NCBI GenBank assembly: GCA_033765235.1 | Contig: JANRIG010000020.1 | Location: 124,001-188,000, forward strand | DNA length: 64,000 nt | Source of the DNA: JANRIG01 sp033765235 | GTDB lineage: Bacteria; Bacteroidota; Bacteroidia; Cytophagales; UBA9547 | Reading direction: 5' to 3' | Shown here: positions 17,776-26,975 of the stretch, in pieces | Position numbering within the stretch: position 1 is the first letter of the stretch | Layout of the letters: every line of letters starts with the position of its first letter | The notes under the pieces: model-generated | Database searches by the model: none | Seen by the model: only the letters and a program-made list of their open reading frames with translations | What the model was told of the DNA's origin: nothing | Translations under genes and position numbers: made by a program

Positions 17776-18768
17776 TCACTCATGCAGCTTTTTCCACAGC
17801 ATGTCTTTAAGTTTTTCTATATTATAGCCTGTGAGGCTTGAGATGAATAGGGCTGTAATGCCTTTGGGCAGAGTTTTGCGCATTTCGGCAATATAGCTTT
17901 CGTCGAGCATATCAGCTTTGGTAATGGCAAGTATCTTTTGTTTGTTGAGCAGTTCGGGGTTATATTTTTTGAGTTCTGCCAATAGTATTTTATAATCTCG
18001 GGCTATATCAGGTGCATCTGCAGGTATCATAAAAAGCAGCAAAGCATTGCGCTCTATGTGCCTTAAAAATCTTATGCCCAGTCCTTTGCCTTCAGAAGCT
18101 CCTTCTATAATGCCGGGTATGTCTGCCATTACAAATGATAACCCATCTCTGTACCTCACCACACCCAGGTTGGGTGTGAGCGTAGTAAAAGGGTAATCGG
18201 CTATCTCAGGGCGTGCGGCAGACACTACAGACAACAGTGTAGATTTGCCGGCATTTGGAAAGCCCACCAGCCCTACATCGGCAAGCAGCTTCAGCTCCAG
18301 CACCACCCACGCCTCTTGGCAGGGTATGCCGGGCTGTGCATACATGGGAGTTTGGTTGGTAGAGGTTTTGAAGTTATTGTTTCCCAGTCCTCCTTTGCCC
18401 CCTTGCATGAGTATTATTTGCTCATCGTGTTTGGTGATTTCGCATATCACTTCTCCTGTTTCAGCATCTTTGGCTACTGTGCCTATAGGTACTTCTATGT
18501 ACCTGTCTTCGGCATCAGGGCCTGTCATACGTGCTCCGGAGCCTGATGTGCCGTTTTCGGCTATGATGTGTTTGGTGTATTTAAGATGTAGCAGGGTCCA
18601 CAGCTTTGCATTGCCTTTGAGTATTACATGACCACCTCTGCCCCCGTCACCGCCATCGGGTCCACCTTTGGGGGCATGCTTTTCGCGCCTGAAATGTACA
18701 GATCCAGCTCCCCCATTGCCCGACTTGCAAAAAATCTTCACATAATCTATAAAATTAGGATTTGACAT
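17776..18768 (-). CDS. obgE: Obg family GTPase
   Basis: 330 residues. The N-terminal Obg fold is glycine-rich (GNGGAGSVHFRREKHAPKGG, GGDGGRGGHV). The GTPase domain has G1 GFPNAGKST, G2 in YPFTTLTPNLG, G3 DIPGIIEGA and G4 TKAD. The protein acts in ribosome (50S) assembly and stress control. It ends soon after the G domain, as in the short Bacteroidota form without the OCT extension. It has its own promoter (18776-18805) at the 3' end of comEC, although it lies in the same direction as the ppk1-phoH-protease-comEC series. Confidence 0.96.
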   Translation of the reverse strand: MSNPNFIDYVKIFCKSGNGGAGSVHFRREKHAPKGGPDGGDGGRGGHVILKGNAKLWTLLHLKYTKHIIAENGTSGSGARMTGPDAEDRYIEVPIGTVAKDAETGEVICEITKHDEQIILMQGGKGGLGNNNFKTSTNQTPMYAQPGIPCQEAWVVLELKLLADVGLVGFPNAGKSTLLSVVSAARPEIADYPFTTLTPNLGVVRYRDGLSFVMADIPGIIEGASEGKGLGIRFLRHIERNALLLFMIPADAPDIARDYKILLAELKKYNPELLNKQKILAITKADMLDESYIAEMRKTLPKGITALFISSLTGYNIEKLKDMLWKKLHE

Positions 18769-18775
18769 AGTGTTG

Positions 18776-18805
18776 CAAAGTTAGTTCAAATATTCATAAC
18801 ACCAA
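18776..18805 (-). promoter_or_regulatory. obgE promoter (-33 TTG, 19 bp, -7 TAACTTTG)
   Basis: On the minus strand TTG at 18803-18805 is followed after 19 bp by TAACTTTG at 18776-18783, a full match to the Bacteroidota sigma factor consensus. The box ends only 7 nt before ATG 18768, so the transcript must be nearly leaderless. Confidence 0.65.
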
Positions 18806-18811
18806 TGTATT

Positions 18812-20902
18812 CTAATGCCACGAAGCAATGAAAGCACCCATGTCACCGGTAAAGTGTACATCAATATTCAATTTATTTGCTTCTTTTATATATTTTTTCA
18901 CCAGATATGCAGGCACAGAACCATCAATAATAAGTGTGCCAAATGTATAATTTTGAACTATATTTTCTAATGAGTGATACTTTTTGTCTCCAATGAGGAT
19001 GTAATTTACAGGTATCTTATGCTTTGTGACAGCGTCAATCAATAAGTTATCGGCATTGTATATAAGAATAGTACAATTGTTGTATGTTAATACGCCTATG
19101 CCGGATAAACCTGTGACAGTATGCAGCTTTAGCTTGTGGCTGTGTTCTGCCAAAGAGGCGATATGATGATTTTTTATATAAAAATCATAGCCTCTAGTCT
19201 CATATTTATGCAAATTTGATGCGTAATAATATACATTTTTTTTAGTAATAAATTCTACCACCGACGCATTGTTGATATGATATATGATAAGTTTTTTGTC
19301 ATAAAATTTTTGAAAAAATGTATATAAATGTGTTGCACAATAAGAAATGATTAATACACTTGTGAGCAACAAAGCTACTATATTTTTATAATTAATGGCA
19401 ATAAATGCGGCAGCTATAATGCCATATATCAAATATACTTCAAGAGTAGAAATAGATATATTGCCTATGGTGGCATAAGGCATTTTTTCGAGCCATAAGA
19501 TGATACTGTTGAGCCCCCATACTTGCTTGCCCAGTGCCCAACCTAATGTGTGCCCAAGCCAGTCATGCCAACTGCAAGATAAGAATATAAAGCCTGAATA
19601 CATGATAAATGTAGCCCACGGCACTACCACAATATTGGATAGCAAAAAATAGTTTGGAAACTGATGAAAGTAGTACAAACCTATTGGAAATGTGGCTATT
19701 TGCGCAGCTATAGACATACATATTATTTGCCACAAAAAGTCTATAATGTAGTTTTCGGATTTAAATAACTGTTCTATATGCGGGTGCAATACTACTATGC
19801 CCAACACAGCAAGGTATGACAGCTGAAAGCCTACATCGAAAATGAGGTGAGGACTAAAACACAGTATTGCAAATGCAGATAATGAGAGGGTGCTATGCAT
19901 GCTGCTGCGCTGCTTGAGAAACTTGCCCCCTATCACAAAACTGAGCATGACTACAGCACGCAACACAGAAGGGCACATACCCGTGACAAAAGCATAAACC
20001 CACAGCAGAAACAGTACTATAATATTGCGCAAAAATGTGCCATTTTTAATTTTGCCTAAAAAGGAAAAAAGCATATTCAGTACCTGAAAAATGATGCCTA
20101 CATGCATGCCGGATACTGCCAGCACGTGCATGGTGCCTGTAGCAGAGTATGCAGAGAGTATCTCAGAGTCAATGGTGTTTTTTATGCCCAATACCAATGC
20201 ACATGCCACGTTTTTTTCGCGCTCGTCAGGGATGTATTTGGCAAATATCATATTAACTTTGTCTCTCACTATCATGGAATAGTACAAAATATATGAGTTT
20301 ATCTTCTCACCTGTTATTTCCACATTATGCAATGCCACAAAATGCCTGAAATGTACTTGTCTGCGGGCATAATATTGCTTTATGTCAAACTCCAATGGAT
20401 TTTTAGCAGCCGATATAGGTTCAAAACTTCCTAATATCAGCAGCTTCTTGCCATATTGTAAGTTATGTATTGCAGGTTTTTTTATATAAATAAGTGCGTA
20501 TGCATTAGATTTTATCCAAACTTTGTTTTGCTTAATATTTTCAATATGCAAAATAAACCTGTAGGTATTGGTTCTTTCCTCTACTTCGGAGTCTATTATG
20601 CCTGTGTATGCTGAAATATTATTTGTATCATTCACAAAGTCAGCATCTTGTGTAATATCAGCAAGGTTGCCACACATTATACCGAGGTTGATAAAAAAGA
20701 TGATTTGTGCAAAATTTAAAATAACCTTATGGGAAATGTGTAGCTTAATTTTATGCTTAATTATGAGCCATACAGTAGCAAATATGCATAGTGTCATCAC
20801 TGTTAATCCAACCTTAAGGTCATACACTACACCTGCATATGCCAAGAATATACCTGCAGTGAGTGAGATAAGATACTTAAAAATCGGGGTGCTGATAATC
20901 AT
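18812..20902 (-). CDS. comEC: ComEC/Rec2-family DNA uptake channel protein
   Basis: 696 residues. N-terminal helices and a DUF4131-like region come first (residues 1-180). The Competence domain follows from about residue 225, with the diagnostic ATGTMHVLAVSGMHVGIIF and FVTGMCPSVLRAVVMLS motifs and about ten membrane helices. The C-terminal about 170 residues are soluble, but I do not see the HxHxDH metallo-beta-lactamase motif of Gram-positive ComEC. ComEC moves single-stranded DNA across the inner membrane in natural transformation. The start overlaps the upstream protease stop by 4 bp (ATGA), indicating translational coupling. Confidence 0.92.
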   Translation of the reverse strand: MIISTPIFKYLISLTAGIFLAYAGVVYDLKVGLTVMTLCIFATVWLIIKHKIKLHISHKVILNFAQIIFFINLGIMCGNLADITQDADFVNDTNNISAYTGIIDSEVEERTNTYRFILHIENIKQNKVWIKSNAYALIYIKKPAIHNLQYGKKLLILGSFEPISAAKNPLEFDIKQYYARRQVHFRHFVALHNVEITGEKINSYILYYSMIVRDKVNMIFAKYIPDEREKNVACALVLGIKNTIDSEILSAYSATGTMHVLAVSGMHVGIIFQVLNMLFSFLGKIKNGTFLRNIIVLFLLWVYAFVTGMCPSVLRAVVMLSFVIGGKFLKQRSSMHSTLSLSAFAILCFSPHLIFDVGFQLSYLAVLGIVVLHPHIEQLFKSENYIIDFLWQIICMSIAAQIATFPIGLYYFHQFPNYFLLSNIVVVPWATFIMYSGFIFLSCSWHDWLGHTLGWALGKQVWGLNSIILWLEKMPYATIGNISISTLEVYLIYGIIAAAFIAINYKNIVALLLTSVLIISYCATHLYTFFQKFYDKKLIIYHINNASVVEFITKKNVYYYASNLHKYETRGYDFYIKNHHIASLAEHSHKLKLHTVTGLSGIGVLTYNNCTILIYNADNLLIDAVTKHKIPVNYILIGDKKYHSLENIVQNYTFGTLIIDGSVPAYLVKKYIKEANKLNIDVHFTGDMGAFIASWH

Positions 20903-22674
20903 GGATTTACTATCACTACCTTGTCTGTGTATATGACACCTTTGAGTGCTGTGCGCACGATATATACACCTGAGGGATAGCTGTGTACAGGAGCATAGTA
21001 TATGCCCGAATTTGCATTTGGGTAGCTATATTCATATAATTTTTTGCCATACATATCCATAAGTTGTATTTGTATGTCTGCCGGGCTCTCAAATAGCAGT
21101 TTAAGTTTTATGCTGTGTGTATTGATGTCATATGCAGCTTCTTTTGACAGCATAAAAAGGTTTTGGTACAAATGATAATTTACGTTACTTCCCATATCTT
21201 CAATTTTGTAGTTTGTAATGATAAGTGAATCTGCAAAGTGTGTCATGTCTATGCGGCAGCTAGCATAGTTTTTTTTTAGGTGTGGTTTCAAATCAAGAAT
21301 ATAACTTTTTGAGGCTGAGCTATTAAGCGATTGTGATGATACTTTTGCTATGATACTGTCGCGCTCATTGCAGCCGGATGTGATGCTGATATATAGTGTA
21401 TCAGCAGGGTCAAATTTATATAATTTATAGTCAAAACTCAGTATTGGAGCATTTACATTATTAAAATTTAACAGAGAGGAAGAAATATATGCATTGCCAG
21501 TCATATTTTTTACAAACAAAGCACTGTTTTTGTGGTATTTGGTTACGTTATTTATGCCGTATGTAGTGTAAGTATTGCCATTGTCAAAGTCTGCAAGATA
21601 TGGCAATGGTGTATTCACAGTCTCTTTAAGAGCTCCTGATGATAATATCTTGTTTCTTTCATAACAAGTTTGAAAAAGTTGCCTCATTCTATATTTTTGG
21701 CCTTGGGTAAATATATTCATACATTCATCGGGGGAGTAGTCGAGATAGTTTTCGGTCATGTTTCTTGATACACCTGATGAGGTACTGCATTGAGAAGTGA
21801 GGTCGCTGCAAAATCTTGCAAGATTTGAAGAAGAGCATGGCGGAGTATCGTATACATAGTCTTCGCCGCAAGTGCAATATCTGCCAAGCGTATCGCAATC
21901 ATTGTCGCCCCAGGTGTGGAGCAATCCAAGCCAGTGCCCTATTTCGTGAGTAGCAGTGCGCCCTTTGCCGTATATGCCTTTGGTTACTATTCCTGTGTTG
22001 TTGCCAAACACGGTAGAGGTGATGATGACACCGTCTGTAGCTGCAGTACCATTGAGCCAATATAGGCCCGAAAGCCCTGAGCGATTGGGGAATTGTGCAT
22101 AACCAATGTAGCCTGAGGTGAGCGAGCACACCCAAATATTAAGATAGTCAGTACTTGGCCAATATCCGTAAGACTTTACCAACAGTTCATCTAAAATTGG
22201 GTTAAAGCGCTGTTTTTCTGCAACATAATGGCGGGTGATGCCTGTGGTGGGGTTGCAGTCGGGGTCTGTTTTGGCGAGGTAAAATTCTATTTGTGTATCT
22301 GCCCCGTCGGGGTGTGTGTTATATCCTCGTGTACCTTGTACTTTTCTGTAATCTTCATTCAACACTGTAATTTGAGATTTTATTTGCTCATCAGTAATGT
22401 TAGGGTTGCCCGGGCCGCCTATATTGTTGTCATTTTGGTTGTGCAATATATGTACTACTACCGGTATCTTAATGATATTAGGCACCTCATTTTCTATGAT
22501 ATCAGATGTGTTATACTTTTCAATTCTAATTTTTGATAAAATAGTGTCTATATGGTTTTTATGTCTTTTGTGATAGTTTTCATTGGCACATTTGCGCAAC
22601 TCATCTTGTGCCACAGCATATGATTGACACCATACAAAGAATGTAATAAGAATATAATTAACGTTTATTCTCAT
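20899..22674 (-). CDS. Secreted M43 (pappalysin-like) metalloprotease with T9SS type A sorting domain
   Basis: About 591 residues. The signal peptide (NYILITFFVWCQSYAVAQ) supports ATG 22674 rather than 22710; this still overlaps phoH by 17 bp. The zinc-binding motif HEIGHWLGLLHTWGD lies at residues 243-257, inside Cys-rich loops (CTCGEDYVYDTPPC) typical of the cytophagalysin/pappalysin family M43. The C-terminal about 80 residues (LMDMYGKKLYEYSYP ... GVYIVRTALKGVIYTDKVVI) are a Por secretion-system type A sorting domain. A secreted protease inserted between phoH and comEC, overlapping both, is unusual. Confidence 0.92.
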   Translation of the reverse strand: MRINVNYILITFFVWCQSYAVAQDELRKCANENYHKRHKNHIDTILSKIRIEKYNTSDIIENEVPNIIKIPVVVHILHNQNDNNIGGPGNPNITDEQIKSQITVLNEDYRKVQGTRGYNTHPDGADTQIEFYLAKTDPDCNPTTGITRHYVAEKQRFNPILDELLVKSYGYWPSTDYLNIWVCSLTSGYIGYAQFPNRSGLSGLYWLNGTAATDGVIITSTVFGNNTGIVTKGIYGKGRTATHEIGHWLGLLHTWGDNDCDTLGRYCTCGEDYVYDTPPCSSSNLARFCSDLTSQCSTSSGVSRNMTENYLDYSPDECMNIFTQGQKYRMRQLFQTCYERNKILSSGALKETVNTPLPYLADFDNGNTYTTYGINNVTKYHKNSALFVKNMTGNAYISSSLLNFNNVNAPILSFDYKLYKFDPADTLYISITSGCNERDSIIAKVSSQSLNSSASKSYILDLKPHLKKNYASCRIDMTHFADSLIITNYKIEDMGSNVNYHLYQNLFMLSKEAAYDINTHSIKLKLLFESPADIQIQLMDMYGKKLYEYSYPNANSGIYYAPVHSYPSGVYIVRTALKGVIYTDKVVIVNP

Positions 22675-23623
22675 CAAATATAGGTTTTTGACCGTGTGTT
22701 TCATAAGCATTAATGATGTGTTTCACGAGGGTATGCCTGCTTACATCTTTTGCGGATAGTTCTATAAATGCTATACCATCTATGCCTCGCAGTATGTGCA
22801 TGGCATCTATAAGTCCGGATTTTTGTTTTTGTGGCAGGTCTATCTGGCTAGTATCGCCTGTGATTATCATTTTAGAATTTTTGCCCAACCTGGTTAAGCA
22901 CATTTTAAGCTGCATAGGGGTAGTATTTTGTGCTTCGTCCAGCAATATGTAGGCATTGCTCAGTGTGCGACCGCGCATGAATGCTAACGGAGCTATTTCA
23001 ATAATATTATTTTCCTGATAAAATTTAAGTTTTTCGGCAGGTATCATGTCTTCAAGGGCATCATATATAGGTCTTATGTAAGGGTCTATTTTTTCTTTGA
23101 GGTCGCCCGGCAAAAAACCTAAATTTTCTCCTGCTTCCACCGCCGGGCGTGTGAGTATTATTTTTTTTACTTCTTTGTTTTTGAGTGCCCTCACAGCCAT
23201 GGCTACGGAGAGGTATGTTTTGCCTGTACCTGCAGGTCCAAGTGCAAACACAAGGTCGTTTTCCAAAATGGCATTTACCAAGCGAGCTTGATTGGGAGTT
23301 TTTGGTTTTATGCTGTTTCCTCTGGTGCCGTGCAATATCACATCGCCCGTGAGGTTGTCATACCCTTCTGTTTCTTCAAAGAGAAAGTCTTGCACATTTT
23401 GGGTTGTGATTTCGCCATGTTTGTGAAAGTGTGCTATCAGTGACTGTAATATTCCGCCTATTTTTTGTAAATCAGGTGCTTGTCCATGTAGTATTATTTC
23501 ATCGCCTCTGGAGGTTATTCTGCTTTGTGGAAAAGCTTGAGCTATTTCTTTGATGTGTATATTTTCTACCCCAAGCAGATCTACCAAAGGTATATCTTCA
23601 ATTTTTATATGTATTTCTGTCAA
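22658..23623 (-). CDS. PhoH-family ATPase
   Basis: 321 residues. Walker A is GPAGTGKTYLSVAMAV near residue 131 and Walker B is AYILLDEAQNTTP. The RGRTL and GDTSQIDLP motifs are characteristic of PhoH. The N-terminal about 100 residues are a KH-like region (DEIILHGQAPDLQKI). PhoH proteins are cytoplasmic ATPases linked to RNA metabolism and, in E. coli, to phosphate starvation. Here phoH directly follows ppk1 (32-bp gap), a neighbourly phosphate link that may be coincidental. Confidence 0.94.
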   Translation of the reverse strand: MTEIHIKIEDIPLVDLLGVENIHIKEIAQAFPQSRITSRGDEIILHGQAPDLQKIGGILQSLIAHFHKHGEITTQNVQDFLFEETEGYDNLTGDVILHGTRGNSIKPKTPNQARLVNAILENDLVFALGPAGTGKTYLSVAMAVRALKNKEVKKIILTRPAVEAGENLGFLPGDLKEKIDPYIRPIYDALEDMIPAEKLKFYQENNIIEIAPLAFMRGRTLSNAYILLDEAQNTTPMQLKMCLTRLGKNSKMIITGDTSQIDLPQKQKSGLIDAMHILRGIDGIAFIELSAKDVSRHTLVKHIINAYETHGQKPIFDENKR

Positions 23624-23655
23624 ATTATTATTGGGTCAATATTATTTACAAGGGT

Positions 23656-25803
23656 TTACGCAAGTTCAAGATTCTTTTTATTTTTTTTCTGGGGTGTAAA
23701 GTAGTGATTTATATCCAATAGTTTGTCTGTAGTGACTTGATAAAACTCTTTATGTACATTGAATGGTGCTTGTCCTGCGGTGGGCAATATTTTGCTGTAG
23801 CTGCCGTCTTCGTTCATTTTATATCCGTTCACATTATCATTAAGGTTGTAGGCCAGTACATTTATCACTTCTTTTTTAATATTTTCATCTACATACAGAT
23901 AAAGTGATTCTATCCTTCGGTCGAAGCTGCGCACCATAGCATCTGCACTGCCACTGTATATGAGGGGGTTATTGTTGTTGTGAAAATAAAGTATTCGTGT
24001 GTGCTCAAGATAATCGCCTACAATAGAGAACACTTCTATGTTTTCGCTTAGGTCTTTGCGCCCCGGACGCAAGCAGCATATGCCCCTCACTATTAGTTTG
24101 ATGATAACACCTGCTTGGGATGCTTTGTAGAGCTCATCCATGATGTCTTTGTCTTGCAATGAGTTTATTTTGAGTACAATACCTGCAGGTAGCCCTCGCT
24201 TGGCATTTTCTGTTTCATTGTTTATCATCTGTATGAGTTGGTTGCGCATATTGTGCGGAGCTGTAATGAGATACTGGTATATCTCGGGCTGAGAGTGGCC
24301 TGTGATGACGTTGAAAAACTCTGATACATCGTTGGCATATCCTTCTTTGGTAGTGAGGAGTGCCAAGTCGGTGTAGAAGCGTGAGGTGATTTCATTATAA
24401 TTGCCACTGGAGAGGTGTACATACCGTGTGACTGAGTGGTCGTCTTCCTGCTTCACTATGAGCATGAGTTTAGTATGGGTCTTGTATTTGCCTACGCCAT
24501 ATATTACAAAACAACCTGCTTTTTGGAGTTTTTCTGCTTCTTGCATATTATTTTCTTCATCAAATCTGGCTTTTACTTCGAAGAGTACAGAGATATGTTT
24601 GCCATTGTTTGCAGCCTTGAGCAGTGCCTGGGTAATGCGTGAGTCTTTTGCTACTCGGTATATGGTAATTTTTATTGCTAATACTTTGGGGTCTACAGCT
24701 GCATTTTCAAGCAGCCATAGTAATGGCTCCATGCTATTGTAAGGATGGTGCATGAGCAGGTCGTGCTGCTTGAGGTATTCGTACCAGTTTTCTACATTGT
24801 CGCCTTTGTAGCTGAGAGGGGCTACTTGCTGTGGTGGTTTTGGCATTTTTGCCCTAAATTCGGGATGACCCATGATTTGACCCAAACCGGTATAGTCAAG
24901 CAATGTACGTGTCTCAAAAAGGTTAAACTCATCTAATTCAAATTTTTCAAGCAGCATTTTTATAAGCCATTTGGTATAGTTTGGTTCTATCTCAAGCCTC
25001 ACTACTCTGGCAGTTTTGCGGGTATTTACTTTCTTTTTCATTTCCTGCAAAAAATTAGCATCTGAGTCTTCGTTATCTTCCAAAAAGTCGCCGTTGCGGG
25101 TTATTCTGAATAGGCTTATAGACTCTATGTTTATGTTTCTGAACATTTTTTGCATCTGCCAACGTATGATTTCTTCGATGGGCAAAAAGTGTATTTTGTC
25201 TCCTGCATTTATTTCATAGAAACGGGGCAGATTTTGGGGTACTTGCACAAATGTGATGCATTTTTCATTTTTATCTTTGCTGTCGCTCTTGGTGACTACT
25301 GCAAATATGAGTACCTTGTTCATAAGCACAGGAAATGCGTGTGTGTTGTCGTAAAGCATAGGGGTGAGCATTGGAAATACAGTTTTGTTAAAGTATTTGA
25401 ATACCATTTCGCGCTCGCTATCATTTATTTCTTGTATGGTCACTACTTTGAAACCATTTTTTTCAAATTCAGGATATAGGTTGTTTTCGAAGCACTGATG
25501 CACCTCTTCTACAAAGTTGTGCACTTCGGTAAGAAGTTTTTTGCGAAACTGTGGTGCTATGAGCCCAGAGTAGTCTATACGGTCGCGGTTGTAGTCTAAA
25601 TAGTTGTATAGTGAGCCTAGCCTTATCATGCAAAACTCATCCAAATTTGAACTGCAAATGGATAAAAATTTGAGTCTGTCAAATATATTACGCTGTTTGT
25701 CGAGTGCTTGGTCCAGCACACGGTAGTTGAACCGTATCCAACTCAGGTCGCGGCTTACATATACACTTTTATCTATGGTTTTTTCTTCTTTGGCAGTTAT
25801 CAT
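23656..25803 (-). CDS. ppk1: Polyphosphate kinase 1
   Basis: 715 residues, close to the usual 690-720. It reversibly transfers the terminal phosphate of ATP to polyphosphate. The N domain begins YVSRDLSWIRFNYRVLDQAL; the head domain holds HAFPVLMNKVL; the C1 and C2 PLD-like domains contain HHPYNSMEPLLWLLENAA and RYVHLSSGNYNE. The latter carries the autophosphorylated histidine (about His463). GRKDLSENIEVFSIVGDYLE follows. It is the first gene of a minus-strand series (ppk1-phoH-protease-comEC). Its promoter region is shared with the divergent PAP2-like gene and carries an inverted repeat. Confidence 0.96.
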   Translation of the reverse strand: MITAKEEKTIDKSVYVSRDLSWIRFNYRVLDQALDKQRNIFDRLKFLSICSSNLDEFCMIRLGSLYNYLDYNRDRIDYSGLIAPQFRKKLLTEVHNFVEEVHQCFENNLYPEFEKNGFKVVTIQEINDSEREMVFKYFNKTVFPMLTPMLYDNTHAFPVLMNKVLIFAVVTKSDSKDKNEKCITFVQVPQNLPRFYEINAGDKIHFLPIEEIIRWQMQKMFRNINIESISLFRITRNGDFLEDNEDSDANFLQEMKKKVNTRKTARVVRLEIEPNYTKWLIKMLLEKFELDEFNLFETRTLLDYTGLGQIMGHPEFRAKMPKPPQQVAPLSYKGDNVENWYEYLKQHDLLMHHPYNSMEPLLWLLENAAVDPKVLAIKITIYRVAKDSRITQALLKAANNGKHISVLFEVKARFDEENNMQEAEKLQKAGCFVIYGVGKYKTHTKLMLIVKQEDDHSVTRYVHLSSGNYNEITSRFYTDLALLTTKEGYANDVSEFFNVITGHSQPEIYQYLITAPHNMRNQLIQMINNETENAKRGLPAGIVLKINSLQDKDIMDELYKASQAGVIIKLIVRGICCLRPGRKDLSENIEVFSIVGDYLEHTRILYFHNNNNPLIYSGSADAMVRSFDRRIESLYLYVDENIKKEVINVLAYNLNDNVNGYKMNEDGSYSKILPTAGQAPFNVHKEFYQVTTDKLLDINHYFTPQKKNKKNLELA

Positions 25804-25854
25804 AGCAATATATTTTTATAATATGGTTTAGAGTCTGAAACCACGAAAATAAAA

Positions 25855-25882
25855 TATATTTGTTAAATTAATTTTAACAAAT
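25855..25882 (+). promoter_or_regulatory. PAP2 -7 box (25855-25862) overlapped by an inverted repeat (25858-25882)
   Basis: TATATTTG fits TAnnTTTG, 26 nt before ATG 25888. A perfect 10-bp inverted repeat, ATTTGTTAAA (25858-25867) and TTTAACAAAT (25873-25882) with a 5-bp spacer, covers the box's right half and the expected transcription start. It sits in the region shared with divergent ppk1, so a repressor-type operator is possible (inference). Confidence 0.5.
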
Positions 25883-25887
25883 CAAAA

Positions 25888-26526
25888 ATGTCGAAAAATA
25901 TTTATGATTTTTTATCTAAAGCTACTTCTATAGTTGTACATCCGCTTGTTTTGCCCACCTATTTTTACCTTATTATATATTATGCATCGCCTCAAATATT
26001 TGCACCACTTGTGGGCGAAGTGCTTTATTGGTTTTTGATATTATCATTTGTATGCACATTCCTATTGCCTGCCCTCACCATATTGATATTGTATTTTACC
26101 CACAAAATTACTGTACTTGAAATATCAGACCGCAGCGAGCGTATATTAGTACTTATTTATACAATATTTATTTACACAATATGGCTTTACGTAATGTATT
26201 ATAAATTTTTTGTTAATAATTTTTTGACTATCACCTACATAAGTATGCTGGCATGTATGACTATATCGGGTATCATTACACACTTTTGGAAAATAAGCCT
26301 ACACAGCACAGCCATTAGCGGCATGGTAGTGATGTTGGGCTATATTGTATTTTTTTTAGATGAAAAGCAGGTGCTCATATATTTTGTTGTTTCAATATTG
26401 GCATGGGGAGCAGTATGCAGTGCCAGACTACAGCTGCACAAGCACACCCTTTGGCAAGTGCTTGCAGGCACATTTTTAGGCATAGTTTGTGCCATAGGAG
26501 GCATGTGGGTGGCAAAGTTTGTATAA
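25888..26526 (+). CDS. PAP2-superfamily-like integral membrane protein
   Basis: 212 residues with about six membrane helices. Two late motifs fit the PAP2 phosphatase fold: HFWKISLHSTAISGMV, resembling the SGH motif, and SARLQLHKHTLWQVLAGTFLGI, resembling the SRxxxxxHxxxDV(l)xG motif. An Asp is replaced here by Gln (WQVLAG), so catalysis is not certain. PAP2 members hydrolyse lipid phosphates such as undecaprenyl pyrophosphate. Divergent from ppk1 across an 84-bp region. Confidence 0.75.
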   Translation: MSKNIYDFLSKATSIVVHPLVLPTYFYLIIYYASPQIFAPLVGEVLYWFLILSFVCTFLLPALTILILYFTHKITVLEISDRSERILVLIYTIFIYTIWLYVMYYKFFVNNFLTITYISMLACMTISGIITHFWKISLHSTAISGMVVMLGYIVFFLDEKQVLIYFVVSILAWGAVCSARLQLHKHTLWQVLAGTFLGIVCAIGGMWVAKFV

Positions 26527-26665
26527 GGTCAAATTTACAGTTTGTAGTATTGTCTTATATTGTGAATAAGCTATTTAGGATACACTATTGCAGCTTATTT
26601 CCTACAATGTTTTTGCAATTATATAGAAGACTATTTTACCGGAGCAATGTCTAAGTTGCTCAATT

Positions 26666-26971
26666 TCAAAACTTCAGCATGAGCCTGTCAACAGGTACAT
26701 TTTTTATTATGTGGCTTTGTATTATTTCTTCCACATCTTGTATTTGTACATTGCCATAAAATACACCCTCCGGATACACAACTATTGCTGGGCCAAAATC
26801 GCACACATCTATACAACCTGCCCGCTGTGCACGCACCTCTACATGCAGTTTATGATATAGTATGTGTTTTTTGAACTCTTCTACCAGTGCCATGCCGTGG
26901 CTTATGCCACAAGACTTCTTGCCATTGTCGCGCTCATTGGTGCATATGAATATGTGCTTGCTGAATTTCAT
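26666..26971 (-). CDS. Thioredoxin-like [2Fe-2S] ferredoxin
   Basis: 101 residues. The four cysteines are Cys10, Cys21, Cys53 and Cys57 (HIFICTNERD...SCG; AGCIDVCDFGPAIVVYPEG), in the C-x10-C...C-x3-C layout of thioredoxin-fold [2Fe-2S] ferredoxins. The C-terminal DVEEIIQSHI is typical too. A small cytoplasmic electron carrier with unknown partner. It follows the alpha-galactosidase gene by 4 bp, so the two share a transcript although no functional tie is evident. Confidence 0.9.
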   Translation of the reverse strand: MKFSKHIFICTNERDNGKKSCGISHGMALVEEFKKHILYHKLHVEVRAQRAGCIDVCDFGPAIVVYPEGVFYGNVQIQDVEEIIQSHIIKNVPVDRLMLKF

Positions 26972-26975
26972 AATA

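Noticed and set aside
17743..17782. GTGATG...CATCAC inverted repeat between the SSS symporter and obgE
   Set aside because: Six bp with a 22-nt loop, partly inside the obgE stop; not distinctive.
18245..18631. Plus-strand frame of 128 codons opposite obgE
   Set aside because: Antisense shadow of the conserved Obg fold and G1 region.
26640..26670. GAGCAA...TTGCTC inverted repeat at the end of the ferredoxin gene
   Set aside because: Six-bp stem, eight-nt loop and no T-tract; too weak to call a terminator.
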